A stretch of 64,000 nt of DNA, from positions 4,718,501 to 4,782,500 of the forward strand of contig JAWKZW010000001.1 in the NCBI GenBank assembly GCA_041395725.1, given 5' to 3'. Below, piece after piece: positions 1 to 11,899 of this stretch. The notes beneath the pieces were generated by a model, which was not told the DNA's origin, made no database searches, and saw only the letters and a program-made list of their open reading frames with translations. The position numbers were made by a program, and so were the translations under genes. Within the stretch, counting starts at the first letter, position 1, and every line of letters starts with the position of its first letter. The DNA comes from Gammaproteobacteria bacterium (GTDB taxonomy: Bacteria; Pseudomonadota; Gammaproteobacteria; Pseudomonadales; Pseudohongiellaceae).

Positions 1-13
1 AATACTCTCCAGC

Positions 14-319
14 TTACCAACTTGCCTTATGCAGACCAGGTACGTCTCCACGCATAGCCGCTTCACGCAACTTGTGGCGGCACAGACCAAACTTACGATA
101 CACGCCATGGGGTCGACCGGTAATCTGGCAACGTCGCTGCTGACGAACAGGACTGGCGTCCCGGGGAAGTTTCTGCAGTTTCACCTGCGCGTCCCACTTT
201 TCTTCGTCACTGGCCTTCGAGTCGCTGATGATGGCCTTCAGTGCCTGGCGCTTTTCAGCGTACTTGGCTACTGTCTTTGCACGCTTGGTTTCACGCGCAA
301 TCATAGATGCTTTAGCCAT
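14..319 (-). CDS. rpsN: 30S ribosomal protein S14
   Basis: Primary rRNA-binding protein of the small-subunit head. The 101-residue length, absence of paired CxxC motifs, and the block [10 protein letters not shown] followed by RKFGLCR mark the long zinc-independent S14 form. It ends in the typical HKASW tail. The ATG lies 8 bases inside the 3' end of rplE, and its Shine-Dalgarno (AGAGGAG) is within rplE codons, so translation is probably coupled. It is the last complete spc gene in the window; rpsH would be expected just beyond base 1. Confidence 0.97.
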   Translation of the reverse strand: MAKASMIARETKRAKTVAKYAEKRQALKAIISDSKASDEEKWDAQVKLQKLPRDASPVRQQRRCQITGRPHGVYRKFGLCRHKLREAAMRGDVPGLHKASW

Positions 320-893
320 TGGAAGACTCCTCTGCGTTCGCTTCCTTCTTACCTGTCATACCCCGGAACGGGAAATTCAATGCCGCCAGCAGAGCTCTGC
401 CTTCGTCATCGCTTCTTGCGGTGGTGGTAATTGTGATATCCATACCACGCAGCGCATCTGTCTTGTCGTAATCGATCTCTGGAAAGATGATCTGTTCGGT
501 GACTCCCATGGCGTAGTTACCCCGCCCGTCGAAAGACTTCGGATTAAGCCCGCGGAAGTCCCGAATACGAGGAATCGCGATACCAACCAATCGATCCAGA
601 AAATCGTACATACGCTGACCACGCAGGGTAACCTTGCACCCGACAGGCCAGCCTTCCCTGATCTTGAATCCAGCAATGGATTTTCGCGCCTTGGTAATGA
701 CCACTTTCTGACCGCTGATCATGGCCAGCTCACTGGCCGCACTCTCCAGCACCTTCTTGTCTGTAACGGCTTCACTCAAACCCATATTCAGTACGACCTT
801 GGTAATCTTAGGCACGCGCATGGGGTTGTCGTAACCGAACTGTTCGGTCAGCGCCGGTATCACTTCTGTCTTGTATTTCTCTTTAAGAGCCAT
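312..893 (-). CDS. rplE: 50S ribosomal protein L5
   Basis: 5S rRNA-binding protein of the large-subunit central protuberance. The sequence is colinear with bacterial L5 from MALKEKY to the FPFRG end. It is 193 residues long rather than the usual about 179, because about 14 extra residues ([13 protein letters not shown]) follow the normal C-terminus. This tail overlaps the ribosome-binding site and first codons of rpsN. It lies 23 bp after rplX in the spc operon. Confidence 0.97.
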   Translation of the reverse strand: MALKEKYKTEVIPALTEQFGYDNPMRVPKITKVVLNMGLSEAVTDKKVLESAASELAMISGQKVVITKARKSIAGFKIREGWPVGCKVTLRGQRMYDFLDRLVGIAIPRIRDFRGLNPKSFDGRGNYAMGVTEQIIFPEIDYDKTDALRGMDITITTTARSDDEGRALLAALNFPFRGMTGKKEANAEESSNG

Positions 894-916
894 CTTGATA
901 ACTCGCCAGCTTATTG

Positions 917-1231
917 CTAATCAATTTCCTGATCATTCGATTTAAAAACGCGCGACTTAGCGCCGTCTTCCGACACCTTGATGCCGACTCGATCAGCCTT
1001 ATTCGTCTGCGGATTGAAGATTGCGATATTGGAAATATCTATCGCCGCCTCCCGTTCCAGAATTCCACCAGGCTGGCCCATGTTCGGGTTTGGCTTGGTG
1101 TGTCGTTTCACCATATTGACACCCGAAACGATCACTTTCCGATCGTTAATCAGACGCATAATGGTGCCCCTTTTGCCCTTATCTTTACCGGCTATGACGA
1201 TTACTTCGTCGTTGCTTTTTAACTTGCGCAT
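917..1231 (-). CDS. rplX: 50S ribosomal protein L24
   Basis: Assembly-initiating large-subunit protein of 104 residues. A KOW motif occupies the N-terminal region ([15 protein letters not shown]). The middle contains [17 protein letters not shown], characteristic of bacterial L24. ATG start; 39 bp downstream of rplN in the spc operon. Confidence 0.97.
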   Translation of the reverse strand: MRKLKSNDEVIVIAGKDKGKRGTIMRLINDRKVIVSGVNMVKRHTKPNPNMGQPGGILEREAAIDISNIAIFNPQTNKADRVGIKVSEDGAKSRVFKSNDQEID

Positions 1232-1270
1232 TTTTGCCTCTGCCTAAATTTTGAACTGCCGGCTGATCGA

Positions 1271-1639
1271 CTACAGTACTTCCGGTGCCAGCGAAATAAT
1301 TCGCATGAATTTTTCTGTTCGTAATTCACGAGTCACTGGTCCGAAGACCCGGGTGCCGATCGGAGCATTCTGGTTATTCAGCAGGATCGCCGCATTGTCG
1401 TCGAAACGGATCAATGAGCCATCACCACGCCTGACTCCCTGCTTGGTGCGAACAACCAGCGCCGTTAACACCTGACCTTTTTTGACCTTGCCACGAGGAA
1501 TCGCTTCTTTAACGGTTACCTTGATAACGTCACCGATACGCGCGTACCGACGATGGGAGCCACCCAGCACCTTGATACACATGACACGCCGGGCGCCGCT
1601 GTTATCTGCCACATCTAAATACGACTGTACCTGAATCAT
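1271..1639 (-). CDS. rplN: 50S ribosomal protein L14
   Basis: Large-subunit protein at the subunit interface, 122 residues, the standard length. It starts [18 protein letters not shown], the family's conserved N-terminus. In the classical arrangement it is the first gene of the spc operon; here 99 bp separate it from rpsQ, the largest gap among these neighbours. No convincing promoter was recognised in that gap. Confidence 0.97.
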   Translation of the reverse strand: MIQVQSYLDVADNSGARRVMCIKVLGGSHRRYARIGDVIKVTVKEAIPRGKVKKGQVLTALVVRTKQGVRRGDGSLIRFDDNAAILLNNQNAPIGTRVFGPVTRELRTEKFMRIISLAPEVL

Positions 1640-1738
1640 CGATCCTCTCCATCTGTATCCGTCAGTCTATAAACTTCTGACTTTGGGGACGAATACGCAA
1701 ATGTTCATCAATTATCTAATTGTCCTGCCAAGCCGGAC

Positions 1739-2011
1739 TTAAACCTGCACCGCCCGCTCGTCGATGGACACCAGCGACCAGGACTTGGTCTTGGAAATCG
1801 GCGCCACTTCTTTGATAGTCACTTCATCACCAGGCATACAATCGTTGTTGGCATCATGAGCGTGTATTTTGGTGGAACGCTTCACGTACTTGCCGTAAAC
1901 CGGATGCTTAACCCGTCGCTCGATCAGCACTACGATGGACTTGTCCATCTTGTTGCTTACCACTCTGCCCGTAACTGTCCGTGTAGCTTTCTCGGTATTC
2001 GCTTCTGACAT
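1739..2011 (-). CDS. rpsQ: 30S ribosomal protein S17
   Basis: Primary 16S rRNA-binding OB-fold protein. An in-frame TTG exists 6 bases upstream, but the ATG at 2011 gives [18 protein letters not shown], which fits the family, so I use it (90 residues). Conserved core: [16 protein letters not shown] and [13 protein letters not shown]. It is separated by 2 bp from the rpmC stop codon and is the last gene of the S10 operon. Confidence 0.95.
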   Translation of the reverse strand: MSEANTEKATRTVTGRVVSNKMDKSIVVLIERRVKHPVYGKYVKRSTKIHAHDANNDCMPGDEVTIKEVAPISKTKSWSLVSIDERAVQV

Positions 2012-2013
2012 AA

Positions 2014-2211
2014 TCAAGCCCCACTCTTCTGCTTTTCAGAGATGACGGTTTTTACCCTGGCAATATCGCGGCGCACCGTCTTCAACAAATGCGTCTGTCC
2101 CAACTGACCGGTATTAACCTGCATCCGGTAGTTAAACCGGTCTTTGCAAAGGTCCCCCAGTTGCTGTTGCAACTCTGCTACCGACTTCTCCCGCAGCTCG
2201 CTTGTATTCAT
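2014..2211 (-). CDS. rpmC: 50S ribosomal protein L29
   Basis: Small helical-hairpin protein near the nascent-chain exit tunnel. The ATG at 2211 gives [14 protein letters not shown], aligning with the usual M-x-x-x-ELREKS start; the GTG one codon upstream is a less likely start. 65 residues. The ATG shares one base with the TGA of rplP (TGATG), a classic termination-reinitiation arrangement. Confidence 0.95.
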   Translation of the reverse strand: MNTSELREKSVAELQQQLGDLCKDRFNYRMQVNTGQLGQTHLLKTVRRDIARVKTVISEKQKSGA

Positions 2212-2624
2212 CACATCACCGTCCGTTTAACGAAGGTTGTGTCGAACGGCAACTTGGCAGACGCCAGCCGGAAAGCCTCCCGGGCCAGTTCCTCATCCAC
2301 ACCTTCAATTTCAAACATCACTCTACCTGGCTGAATCTGTGCAACCCAGTACTCAACACTGCCCTTACCTTTACCCTGACGTACTTCCAGAGGCTTCTGG
2401 GTAATCGGCTTATCCGGGAACACCCGAATCCAGATTTTTCCACCCCGTTTAATATGGCGTGTCATGGCACGACGGGCTGCCTCGATCTGACGGGCGGTCA
2501 GACGTCCCCGGGAGATGGCTTTCAGGCCATACTCGCCGAAATCTACTTTGCTCGATCGATGTGACAGGCCTCGATTGCGGCCTTTCATCATCTTGCGAAA
2601 TTTTGTGCGCTTGGGTTGTAACAT
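2211..2624 (-). CDS. rplP: 50S ribosomal protein L16
   Basis: Large-subunit protein that organises the A-site tRNA region. 137 residues, the normal length. It starts [19 protein letters not shown] and contains the conserved loop [16 protein letters not shown], whose Arg corresponds to the residue hydroxylated by YcfD-type oxygenases in E. coli. Immediately followed by rpmC. Confidence 0.97.
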   Translation of the reverse strand: MLQPKRTKFRKMMKGRNRGLSHRSSKVDFGEYGLKAISRGRLTARQIEAARRAMTRHIKRGGKIWIRVFPDKPITQKPLEVRQGKGKGSVEYWVAQIQPGRVMFEIEGVDEELAREAFRLASAKLPFDTTFVKRTVM

Positions 2625-2657
2625 CTGATTATCCCTTTACTTGCTCAGTGCCGTCGC

Positions 2658-3320
2658 CTACTTGCTCGGTGCCACCGGCTTAGCCTCGTTCAGATCCAGG
2701 ATTTCGCCTTTGAATATCCAGACCTTGATTCCGATCAGGCCGTAAGTCGTGCTTGCCTCAGAGGTTGCATAATCGATGTCCGCCCGCAGCGTGTGCAGAG
2801 GTACGCGACCTTCGCGGTACCATTCGGTACGGGCAATTTCAGCTCCACCAAGACGACCGCTCACCTGTACCTTGATTCCTTCGGCACCCTGGCGCATGGC
2901 GTTTTGAACGACCCGCTTCATGGCACGTCGAAACATCACGCGACGTTCAAGTTGCTGGGCTACGCTGTCTGCCACCAGTTGGGCATCCAGATCAGGCTTC
3001 CTGATCTCTTCAATATTAATATGAACCGGCACGCCCATCTTCTCGGAGAGCACACCACGCAAGGCTTCGACATCCTCGCCTTTTTTGCCAATCACGATAC
3101 CTGGACGAGCCGTAAAAATAGTAATACGGGCGGTTTGCGCCGGTCGCTCAATTTCCACACGAGCCACTGAGGCATTGGCCAGTCGCTTCTTGAGGAATTC
3201 GCGCACCTGCAGATCTATCAGCAGTTGCTTTGCATAGTTAGCGCCATCGGCATACCAGACCGACGTATGCTTTTTTACTATTCCAAGCCGAATTCCAGTT
3301 GGATGTACTTTTTGACCCAT
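2658..3320 (-). CDS. rpsC: 30S ribosomal protein S3
   Basis: Small-subunit protein at the mRNA entry channel. Starts [17 protein letters not shown] type II KH domain is seen around residues 40-110 with [14 protein letters not shown], followed by the C-terminal domain with [15 protein letters not shown]. 220 residues. It lies 9 bp after rplV and 33 bp before rplP in the S10 operon. Confidence 0.97.
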   Translation of the reverse strand: MGQKVHPTGIRLGIVKKHTSVWYADGANYAKQLLIDLQVREFLKKRLANASVARVEIERPAQTARITIFTARPGIVIGKKGEDVEALRGVLSEKMGVPVHINIEEIRKPDLDAQLVADSVAQQLERRVMFRRAMKRVVQNAMRQGAEGIKVQVSGRLGGAEIARTEWYREGRVPLHTLRADIDYATSEASTTYGLIGIKVWIFKGEILDLNEAKPVAPSK

Positions 3321-3329
3321 CCGTTACTC

Positions 3330-3662
3330 CTAGCTGTCAGCGACGGTGATTGTTATATGGCAGGAACGCTTCAGAATCCGGTCAGCACGCCCCTTGGCTC
3401 GAGGCATGATACGTTTCATGGTCATTCCTTCATCTACACAGATAGTCGATACTTTCAATTCATCGACATCTGCGCCTTCATTATGTTCAGCATTGGCAAT
3501 CGCGGAATTCAGAACCTTCTTAATGATCCCAGCACCCTTCTTGGGGCTGAAGGTCAAAATTTCCAAAGCTTCTTCAACGGCCTTGCCGCGAATCTGATCA
3601 GCTACCAGTCGCGCCTTCTGGGCGGACATCCTGGCACCTCTTAGCTTTGCTACAACTTCCAT
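3330..3662 (-). CDS. rplV: 50S ribosomal protein L22
   Basis: Large-subunit protein whose beta-hairpin lines the exit tunnel constriction. 110 residues with the N-terminal [19 protein letters not shown] and the C-terminal hairpin [13 protein letters not shown]. The hairpin contains no deletion of the kind known from macrolide-resistant mutants. S10 operon member between rpsS and rpsC. Confidence 0.97.
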   Translation of the reverse strand: MEVVAKLRGARMSAQKARLVADQIRGKAVEEALEILTFSPKKGAGIIKKVLNSAIANAEHNEGADVDELKVSTICVDEGMTMKRIMPRAKGRADRILKRSCHITITVADS

Positions 3663-3674
3663 TGCAAACTCCTC

Positions 3675-3947
3675 TTAACGTGCCTTCTTGTCGGCAACGT
3701 GCCCGCGATAGGTGCGGGTCAAAGCAAATTCACCCAGCTTATGACCGACCATATCTTCGGTGACAAAGACTGGCACGTGCTGGCGGCCATTGTGTACGGC
3801 AATTGTCAGCCCCAGCATATCCGGAGAAACCATGGAGCGTCGCGACCAGGTCTTGATCGGGCGCTTGTCATTCTTCTCAACAGCAGTCTGGACTTTCTTC
3901 ATCAGGTGAAGATCGATAAACGGTCCTTTCTTCAGCGAACGTGGCAC
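3675..3947 (-). CDS. rpsS: 30S ribosomal protein S19
   Basis: Small-subunit head protein that pairs with S13. Starts [19 protein letters not shown] and contains the conserved [22 protein letters not shown]. 90 residues, about two shorter than usual, with a short C-terminus ending VADKKAR. 20 bp after rplB. Confidence 0.97.
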   Translation of the reverse strand: MPRSLKKGPFIDLHLMKKVQTAVEKNDKRPIKTWSRRSMVSPDMLGLTIAVHNGRQHVPVFVTEDMVGHKLGEFALTRTYRGHVADKKAR

Positions 3948-3967
3948 TGTCTGATTCCTCTCTTTAC

Positions 3968-4798
3968 CTAGCGGCTGGCATTTCTACGGCGAACGATCAT
4001 CTTCGTGGTTCGCTTGTTGGTTCTGGTCTTGTAACCCTTGGTCGGAGTTCCCCACGGTGACACTGGATGACGTCCACCGGAGGTACGACCCTCACCACCA
4101 CCATGTGGGTGGTCAACTGGATTCATTGCCACACCGCGAACCGTTGGTCGTACGCCGCGCCACCTGGAAGCACCGGCTTTACCCAGTGATCGCAGGCTAT
4201 GCTCTGAATTGGATACTTCGCCCAGAGTTGCCCGGCAGTCGGACAGCACCCGGCGCATCTCACCGGAGCGCAAGCGCAGCGTTGCGTAATCACCTTCTCT
4301 GGCGACCAGCTGCAGCGATGTGCCGGCGCTTCGGGCCAGTTGAGCACCCTTGCCTGGCTTCATCTCTACACAATGAACGGTGCTTCCCACCGGAATCTTG
4401 CGCAGAGGCAGGCAGTTGCCAACCTTGATTGGCGAATCTTCGCCGGACACCACCGTATCACCGGCGCTTACCTTGCCCGGCGCAATGATATAGCGACGCT
4501 CACCATCGGCGTACAGCAGCAGCGCGATGTTGGCCGAACGGTTTGGATCGTACTCCAGCCTTTCTACCGTTGCGTTGATGCCATCTTTATTGCGTCGGAA
4601 ATCGATGATCCGATACTTCTGCTTGTGGCCACCCCCGGCGTGACGCCTGGTAATACGGCCCGCGTTGTTGCGACCGCCGGTCTTGGACTTGATCGCTACC
4701 AAAGGCGCATAAGGCTGACCCTTGTGCAGGTCGGGGTTCACCACTTTGACGACGAAACGCCGTCCGGGTGAAGTAGGTTTACACTTGATTACTGGCAT
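3968..4798 (-). CDS. rplB: 50S ribosomal protein L2
   Basis: Large-subunit protein required for subunit association and peptidyl-transferase activity. 276 residues. The conserved C-terminal block [18 protein letters not shown] includes the functionally important His next to the GGGEGR loop. Starts [15 protein letters not shown]10 operon member, 14 bp downstream of rplW. Confidence 0.97.
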   Translation of the reverse strand: MPVIKCKPTSPGRRFVVKVVNPDLHKGQPYAPLVAIKSKTGGRNNAGRITRRHAGGGHKQKYRIIDFRRNKDGINATVERLEYDPNRSANIALLLYADGERRYIIAPGKVSAGDTVVSGEDSPIKVGNCLPLRKIPVGSTVHCVEMKPGKGAQLARSAGTSLQLVAREGDYATLRLRSGEMRRVLSDCRATLGEVSNSEHSLRSLGKAGASRWRGVRPTVRGVAMNPVDHPHGGGEGRTSGGRHPVSPWGTPTKGYKTRTNKRTTKMIVRRRNASR

Positions 4799-4812
4799 AG
4801 CTACTGCTCCCC

Positions 4813-5112
4813 CTAACCCAGGTCGGCAAAGTCAATTTCATGACCCGCTTCCAACCGTACGTAGGCTTTTTTCCAATCCGACCGGCGACGGATCTTGCCG
4901 CGACCGGTGCGCTTGGTTTTACCTTTCACATTCAAAACCTGCAGTTCTTCAACTACCACATTGAAAATTTTCTCTACCGCTTCCTTAATTTCAGGCTTGC
5001 TGGCATCGCGCGCTACTTTGAACGCGTACTGGTTGTTGGCCTCACCCATCATGGCGGATTTTTCCGACACATGGGGCGCAAGGATCACGGAATACAGTCT
5101 TTGCACATTCAT
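4813..5112 (-). CDS. rplW: 50S ribosomal protein L23
   Basis: Exit-tunnel rim protein and docking site for trigger factor and SRP. 99 residues with [13 protein letters not shown] near the start and [27 protein letters not shown] toward the end (shown only as landmarks: VSEK and the basic loop). The ATG overlaps the rplD TGA by 4 bases (ATGA), indicating coupled translation. Confidence 0.97.
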   Translation of the reverse strand: MNVQRLYSVILAPHVSEKSAMMGEANNQYAFKVARDASKPEIKEAVEKIFNVVVEELQVLNVKGKTKRTGRGKIRRRSDWKKAYVRLEAGHEIDFADLG

Positions 5113-5729
5113 GCCAGCACCTCCTCAATCTTCTTCAGCGCCGGCACCGTCACCAGAACCTTCTCGAAGCCGATCAGGCTGACTGGATCCAGGCCTGCCA
5201 CGTCCAGCACATCCACGGTGTGGAGATTACGTGCCGCCAGGTAGAGATTTTCCGCCACATCTTCAGCCACGATCAGCACGTTTTCCAGGTTGAATTCCTT
5301 CAACTTGCTGACCAGACTCTTGGTTTTGTGGGAATCCAGTTCAAAGTTGTCTACCACCACGAGACGCTCCTGCCGAACCAGTTCGGACAGAATACACTTC
5401 ATGGCACCGCGGTACATCTTACGGTTCAGCTTCTGACTGTAATCCCGTGGGCGTGCCGCGAACGTGGTACCACCGGAACGCCAGATCGGACTTCTGATAG
5501 TCCCGGCTCGCGCGCGGCCGGTCCCTTTCTGTCGCCACGGCTTGCGTCCGCCACCTCTTACTTCAGAGCGGCTCTTCTGCTTTACCGTTCCCTGGCGAGC
5601 ACCAGCCAGGTAGGAGACCACCGTCTGGTGGACCAGTGGCTCGTTGAATTCCCGACCGAACGTATCGTCAGAAAGAGAAATCGTTTCGTTGCCCGCCTTA
5701 TTGCCGGGCATTGCAAGACTCAGTTCCAC
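5109..5729 (-). CDS. rplD: 50S ribosomal protein L4
   Basis: Large-subunit protein with a tunnel-lining loop; in E. coli L4 also represses the S10 operon. 206 residues. Conserved blocks: [17 protein letters not shown], the basic loop [18 protein letters not shown] and [12 protein letters not shown]. It lies 3 bp after rplC. No S10-type leader structure was verified here, so L4 autoregulation is only a possibility. Confidence 0.97.
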   Translation of the reverse strand: MELSLAMPGNKAGNETISLSDDTFGREFNEPLVHQTVVSYLAGARQGTVKQKSRSEVRGGGRKPWRQKGTGRARAGTIRSPIWRSGGTTFAARPRDYSQKLNRKMYRGAMKCILSELVRQERLVVVDNFELDSHKTKSLVSKLKEFNLENVLIVAEDVAENLYLAARNLHTVDVLDVAGLDPVSLIGFEKVLVTVPALKKIEEVLA

Positions 5730-5732
5730 TGC

Positions 5733-6377
5733 TTACCCCCTGGACTTGGTTGCTGGTCGGACGATGAGGCTGGACCCTGTCGCTCCGGGCAAAGCACCCT
5801 TGATGAGCAGCAGATTGTTTTCCGCATCAACCTTCACGACTTCCATGCCTTGCAGGGTTTTCTTAACGTTACCCATCTGGCCGGCCATTTTCTTACCTTT
5901 CCAGACGCGGCCCGGAGTCTGGCACTGGCCGATTGAGCCGGGTGCCCGGTGAGAAACCGAGTTACCGTGGGTAGCGTCCTGCATGCTGAAATTGTGGCGC
6001 TTGATGCCACCCTGAAATCCCTTACCCTTAGACGTTCCGGTTACATCGACTTTCTGACCGGCTTCAAACCGATCCACCTTGATTTCACTGCCGGTCGCGA
6101 TCTCACCGAGATCCTCGCCTTCAGTGCGGAACTCCCACAGGCCCTCTCCGGCTTCTACCCCGGCTTTGGAGTAATGGCCAGCTTCGGATTTCTTGAGCTG
6201 TGATGCTTTTCGGGATCCGGTGGTCACCTGAATAGCGTCATAGCCATCGGATTCCACTGTCTTGATCTGAGTGACCCTGTTGGGTTGCACTTCGATAACA
6301 GTTACCGGAATTGATACACCTTCTTCGGTGAAAACGCGCGTCATGCCGCTTTTTCGACCGACTAAACCAATCGACAT
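5733..6377 (-). CDS. rplC: 50S ribosomal protein L3
   Basis: Assembly-initiator protein reaching the peptidyl-transferase centre. 214 residues. Starts [16 protein letters not shown]. The central extension contains [19 protein letters not shown], including the Gln that PrmB methylates in E. coli. The gap to rpsJ (247 bp) is far longer than usual for this operon, so rplC may have its own leader. Confidence 0.97.
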   Translation of the reverse strand: MSIGLVGRKSGMTRVFTEEGVSIPVTVIEVQPNRVTQIKTVESDGYDAIQVTTGSRKASQLKKSEAGHYSKAGVEAGEGLWEFRTEGEDLGEIATGSEIKVDRFEAGQKVDVTGTSKGKGFQGGIKRHNFSMQDATHGNSVSHRAPGSIGQCQTPGRVWKGKKMAGQMGNVKKTLQGMEVVKVDAENNLLLIKGALPGATGSSLIVRPATKSRG

Positions 6378-6624
6378 TGTCTTAACCTCATCGTGTACGG
6401 GGCTCTAACCCACTATGGCCGCATAGGGAAACCATTGATTTCCGGTGCGTTACACCATGTATGCCACCCGCTTCCGCCAAAAACCGAAATGGTGAGTGGC
6501 CCTGAACCAGCTGCCAGGCAGTCTGGTTTTAATAAATCTGTTCTTTCTGCTAAAAGTAATTTGGACTGTTAGCGCCGGCTGCTTCTCGCAAATCGGCGAG
6601 CCGGATTCTTATCGTCGCCTGGTA
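6378..6624 (-). other. Unusually long rpsJ-rplC intergenic leader
   Basis: These 247 bp contain no coding region I can support. On the minus strand it holds a hairpin (ACCAG, CTGCC, GGCAG, CTGGT) around 6508-6530 and an AT-rich tract around 6530-6560, then a structured stretch up to the rplC start. It may be a leader for internal regulation of rplC and downstream genes. No promoter with good consensus was identified. Confidence 0.4.
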
Positions 6625-6936
6625 TTACCCCAGGCTGATCTGCACTTCCACGCCAGCTGCCAGATCCAGCTTCATCAGCGCTTCAACTGTCTTTTCCGTG
6701 GGCTCTACGATATCCAGCAGCCGCTTATGGGTGCGGATTTCGTACTGGTCCCGCGCGTCTTTGTTGACGTGAGGAGAAATCAGTACTGTAAAACGCTCCT
6801 TGTTGGTAGGCAGCGGGATGGGGCCTTTAACGTGAGCGCCGGTCCGCTTGACCGTATCAACGATCTCCTGGGTAGACTGGTCAATCAACTTGTGATCGAA
6901 GGCTTTCAGCCGGATTCTGATACGTTGATTCTGCAT
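6625..6936 (-). CDS. rpsJ: 30S ribosomal protein S10 (NusE)
   Basis: Small-subunit head protein that also acts as transcription factor NusE with NusB and NusG. 103 residues, standard length; starts [19 protein letters not shown] and contains [15 protein letters not shown]. First gene of the S10 operon, about 95 bp downstream of the predicted start of the promoter at 7036-7064. Confidence 0.98.
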   Translation of the reverse strand: MQNQRIRIRLKAFDHKLIDQSTQEIVDTVKRTGAHVKGPIPLPTNKERFTVLISPHVNKDARDQYEIRTHKRLLDIVEPTEKTVEALMKLDLAAGVEVQISLG

Positions 6937-7035
6937 CTAGTCTAACTCCAAAAAATTCTTTCAAAATAACAAGTTACAGTACAGTTCTTAGGACCCCATG
7001 CCGGTTAAAACAAGGCCCGAAAAAACGGAGCGGAA

Positions 7036-7064
7036 AGTCTAAGGCCGCGACCCTGATCTGTCAA
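7036..7064 (-). promoter_or_regulatory. Sigma70-type promoter of the S10 operon
   Basis: On the minus strand there is a perfect -35 TTGACA (7059-7064), a 17-bp spacer and a -10 TAGACT (7036-7041). It sits between tufA and rpsJ and points at rpsJ, leaving a leader of roughly 90-95 nt. Confidence 0.7.
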
Positions 7065-7107
7065 GGAAAACTGCTGACCCTGCATGCATTAATCAAGAGC
7101 AGGTCAA

Positions 7108-7137
7108 GGTGGCTGCCAATCATAGCCGGCGGCCACC
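7108..7137 (-). terminator. Hairpin after tufA
   Basis: The inverted repeat GGTGGC/GCCACC, extended inward by TGCC/GGCG, lies 20 bp past the tufA stop codon. There is no U-tract, so it is more likely an mRNA 3'-end stabilising or Rho-assisted structure than a simple intrinsic terminator. Confidence 0.35.
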
Positions 7138-7156
7138 CAGCCTTCCCGCTAAATCA

Positions 7157-8347
7157 TCACTCGAGGATCTTGGCTACCACGCCGGCACCGACTGTTCGGC
7201 CACCTTCACGGATCGCGAAACGCAGACCTTCATCCATCGCAATCGGTGCTATCAACGTCACTTCCATCTTGATGTTGTCCCCCGGCATCACCATCTCAAC
7301 ACCTTCCGGCAGCTCAACAGAGCCCGTTACGTCGGTTGTACGGAAGTAAAACTGCGGACGGTAGCCTTTGAAAAATGGCGTATGACGGCCACCCTCGTCC
7401 TTGCTCAGAATATACACTTCCGATTCAAACTTGGTGTGAGGCGTAATCGTTCCCGGCTGCGCCAGTACCTGGCCACGCTCAACGTCTTCACGCTTGGTCC
7501 CACGCAGCAGTACGCCAACGTTTTCACCCGCACGACCTTCGTCAAGCAGCTTGCGGAACATCTCAACACCTGTACAGGTTGTCTTGGTAGTGTCCTTGAT
7601 ACCCACAATCGAGATCTCGTCGCCCACCTTCACGATGCCACGCTCGATACGGCCGGTAACTACCGTACCTCGACCCGAAATCGAGAAAACGTCTTCGATC
7701 GGCATCAGGAATGGCTTATCGATGTCACGCTCAGGCTCAGGAATGTAGCTGTCCAGAGTTTCCACCAGCTTCATCACCGACGGCGCACCTATATCAGAGG
7801 TATCACCTTCCAGCGCCTTCAGCGCCGAACCGATAATGATCGGCGTGTCGTCGCCCGGAAATTCGTAACTGTCCAGCAGTTCCCGAACTTCCATCTCCAC
7901 CAGCTCCAGCAGCTCTTCGTCGTCAACCATGTCAGCCTTGTTCATGTACACAACAATGTACGGAACACCTACCTGACGGGACAGCAGAATGTGCTCGCGC
8001 GTCTGTGGCATCGGACCATCCGCTGCAGACACAACCAGAATCGCGCCGTCCATCTGCGCCGCACCGGTAATCATGTTCTTCACGTAGTCCGCGTGCCCCG
8101 GACAGTCAACGTGGGCGTAGTGACGATTTGGCGAATCATATTCCACGTGGGAAGTCGCAATGGTGATACCACGCTCCCGCTCTTCCGGCGCGTTATCGAT
8201 CTGATCAAACGCCCTTGCACTGCCGCCGTAGGCTTCTGCGCATACCTTTGTCAACGCTGCCGTTAACGTCGTCTTACCATGGTCAACGTGACCAATCGTG
8301 CCAACGTTTACGTGTACCTTGGTTCTTTCAAATTTTTCCTTCGCCAC
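7157..8347 (-). CDS. tufA: Elongation factor Tu, copy A (str operon)
   Basis: GTPase delivering aminoacyl-tRNA to the ribosome. 396 residues with G1 GHVDHGKT, G3 DCPGHADY, G4 NKAD. It starts with GTG, whereas the second copy at 24220-25410 starts with ATG. The two genes appear identical in DNA from 7161 to 8346 and diverge exactly at the start codon and the last codon, the signature of gene conversion. 38 bp after fusA. Stop codon TGA. Confidence 0.98.
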   Translation of the reverse strand: MAKEKFERTKVHVNVGTIGHVDHGKTTLTAALTKVCAEAYGGSARAFDQIDNAPEERERGITIATSHVEYDSPNRHYAHVDCPGHADYVKNMITGAAQMDGAILVVSAADGPMPQTREHILLSRQVGVPYIVVYMNKADMVDDEELLELVEMEVRELLDSYEFPGDDTPIIIGSALKALEGDTSDIGAPSVMKLVETLDSYIPEPERDIDKPFLMPIEDVFSISGRGTVVTGRIERGIVKVGDEISIVGIKDTTKTTCTGVEMFRKLLDEGRAGENVGVLLRGTKREDVERGQVLAQPGTITPHTKFESEVYILSKDEGGRHTPFFKGYRPQFYFRTTDVTGSVELPEGVEMVMPGDNIKMEVTLIAPIAMDEGLRFAIREGGRTVGAGVVAKILE

Positions 8348-8385
8348 AATGTCACCTCAATCAGTAATTTGTAATGAATCAGGAA

Positions 8386-10476
<2,091 letters not shown>

Positions 10477-10523
10477 AACTAAAACCTCTATGAGCTTATC
10501 TAGTTAAAAAGTTATGGATTAAA

Positions 10524-10994
10524 TCAGAACCTATAATGGGAGAACGCACGGTTGGCTTCTGCCATACGATGCACGTCTTCCCGCTTGCGTACGGCATTGC
10601 CTCGGCCTTGCGCCGCATCGGAAATTTCTCCCGCCAGTCGCAGTGCCATGGACTTCTCACCCCGTGCCCGGGAGTGTTCAACCAGCCAGCGCATCGCCAG
10701 AGCATTGCGTCGCTCAGGCCTCACTTCAACCGGCACCTGGTAAGTCGCACCACCCACACGCCGGGATTTCACTTCCACCATGGGAGCGATGGCTTCCAGT
10801 GCCTGCTCAAACACCTCCAGGGGGTCCGAACCGCTGTTCTGAGTCACGACGTCCAGGGCGCCGTATACGATCTTCTCGGCAACCGACTTCTTTCCATCGA
10901 CCATGACGTGGTTCATGAACTTGGCCAGGGTTTTACTTCCAAATTTAGGATCTGGCAAAACTTCACGTTTCGCCGCCACTCTTCTTCTAGGCAT
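10524..10994 (-). CDS. rpsG: 30S ribosomal protein S7
   Basis: Primary assembly protein of the small-subunit head; in E. coli it represses the str operon. The open frame runs 16 codons further upstream, but the family's N-terminus [16 protein letters not shown] begins at the ATG at 10994, preceded by a GAGG Shine-Dalgarno. 156 residues. The 349 bp upstream up to rpsL hold a strong terminator-like hairpin and nothing else recognisable. Confidence 0.97.
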   Translation of the reverse strand: MPRRRVAAKREVLPDPKFGSKTLAKFMNHVMVDGKKSVAEKIVYGALDVVTQNSGSDPLEVFEQALEAIAPMVEVKSRRVGGATYQVPVEVRPERRNALAMRWLVEHSRARGEKSMALRLAGEISDAAQGRGNAVRKREDVHRMAEANRAFSHYRF

Positions 10995-11171
10995 TTTTGA
11001 GACCTCATGTTTATTCAGGGTTATCCAGGATTCACGTCCCAAGCGGGAGTGTCTACCTGGCCTTACTCTCTACTATTCATGGTAACCGCGTGGGTCAGAA
11101 TGAAAGTCTACATCCTGTAGCCTGCTCTTCCGCGACCGGTTTTTGACCGAAAATTGCGGAAATCCATATAC

Positions 11172-11206
11172 AAAAAATCTGGCAGTACACAGATTGCCAG
11201 ATTTTT
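11172..11206. terminator. Bidirectional intrinsic terminator between rpsL and rpsG
   Basis: A perfect 12-bp stem (11173-11184 with 11195-11206) with a 10-nt loop has core TCTGGCA/TGCCAGA flanked by A and T runs. On the minus strand it ends in six U residues, so it can terminate or attenuate transcription leaving rpsL. It is placed inside what is normally a continuous str operon. Confidence 0.75.
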
Positions 11207-11343
11207 ATTTTGCAACACCCGACTCTGCCAGGCATGCGCCGGATTCAAAGCTAATGAATCCGGATAAAATTCACCGCAGAACTTCAATCAGATCGCAGAA
11301 TCACCCCAACGCTGACGCTGTAAGACTTTCAGTACGACTTGAC

Positions 11344-11718
11344 TTAGCCTTTGGGCCGCTTGGCCCCATACTTTGAGCGGGCCTGCTTGCGGTCTGAAAC
11401 CCCGGAGGTATCCAGACTGCCGCGCACGGTGTGATAGCGCACACCAGGAAGATCCTTGACACGACCACCACGGATCAGAACTACCGAGTGCTCCTGAAGG
11501 TTGTGACCTTCGCCTCCAATGTAGGACGATACTTCGTAACCATTGGTCAATCGCACACGACAGACTTTACGCAATGCCGAGTTCGGTTTCTTTGGTGTCG
11601 TCGTGTAAACACGGGTACATACACCCCGTCGTTGGGGGCACCCCTGCAGAGCCGGCACGTCACTCTTTTCGACCTTGCTCTTGCGTGGTTTACGCACCAA
11701 TTGGTTAATTGTCGCCAT
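11344..11718 (-). CDS. rpsL: 30S ribosomal protein S12
   Basis: Decoding-centre protein, 124 residues. [17 protein letters not shown] has Lys at the position altered in streptomycin-resistant mutants, so this looks like the sensitive type. [13 protein letters not shown] has the Asp that RimO methylthiolates. First gene of the str operon, about 105-110 bp downstream of the promoter at 11830-11858. Confidence 0.98.
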   Translation of the reverse strand: MATINQLVRKPRKSKVEKSDVPALQGCPQRRGVCTRVYTTTPKKPNSALRKVCRVRLTNGYEVSSYIGGEGHNLQEHSVVLIRGGRVKDLPGVRYHTVRGSLDTSGVSDRKQARSKYGAKRPKG

Positions 11719-11829
11719 CTTTGCTCCTAAATTCCGCCTGCCGCTGTCAAGTTACCCCCTTTGGGCTCTTACAGCGCAATTCCTGTATCCGGCCGCCTGT
11801 TTTAGGGCGGTACTGATAAAGGAGGCGAG

Positions 11830-11858
11830 AGTTTAATGATCCCGCCCCCTGTAGTCAA
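11830..11858 (-). promoter_or_regulatory. Sigma70-type promoter of the str operon
   Basis: Minus-strand -35 TTGACT (11853-11858), 17-bp spacer and -10 TAAACT (11830-11835), located in the 181-bp gap between rpoC and rpsL and pointing at rpsL. Confidence 0.65.
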
Positions 11859-11899
11859 CTTTTCCAGAACCCTTCCGGTCAAATACCCGGTTCATCGGC

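Noticed and set aside
7109..8266. 385-codon plus-strand open frame opposite tufA (and its twin at 24160-25329)
   Set aside because: Antisense shadow of a highly codon-biased gene; it repeats exactly because the tuf genes are identical, and has no family resemblance.
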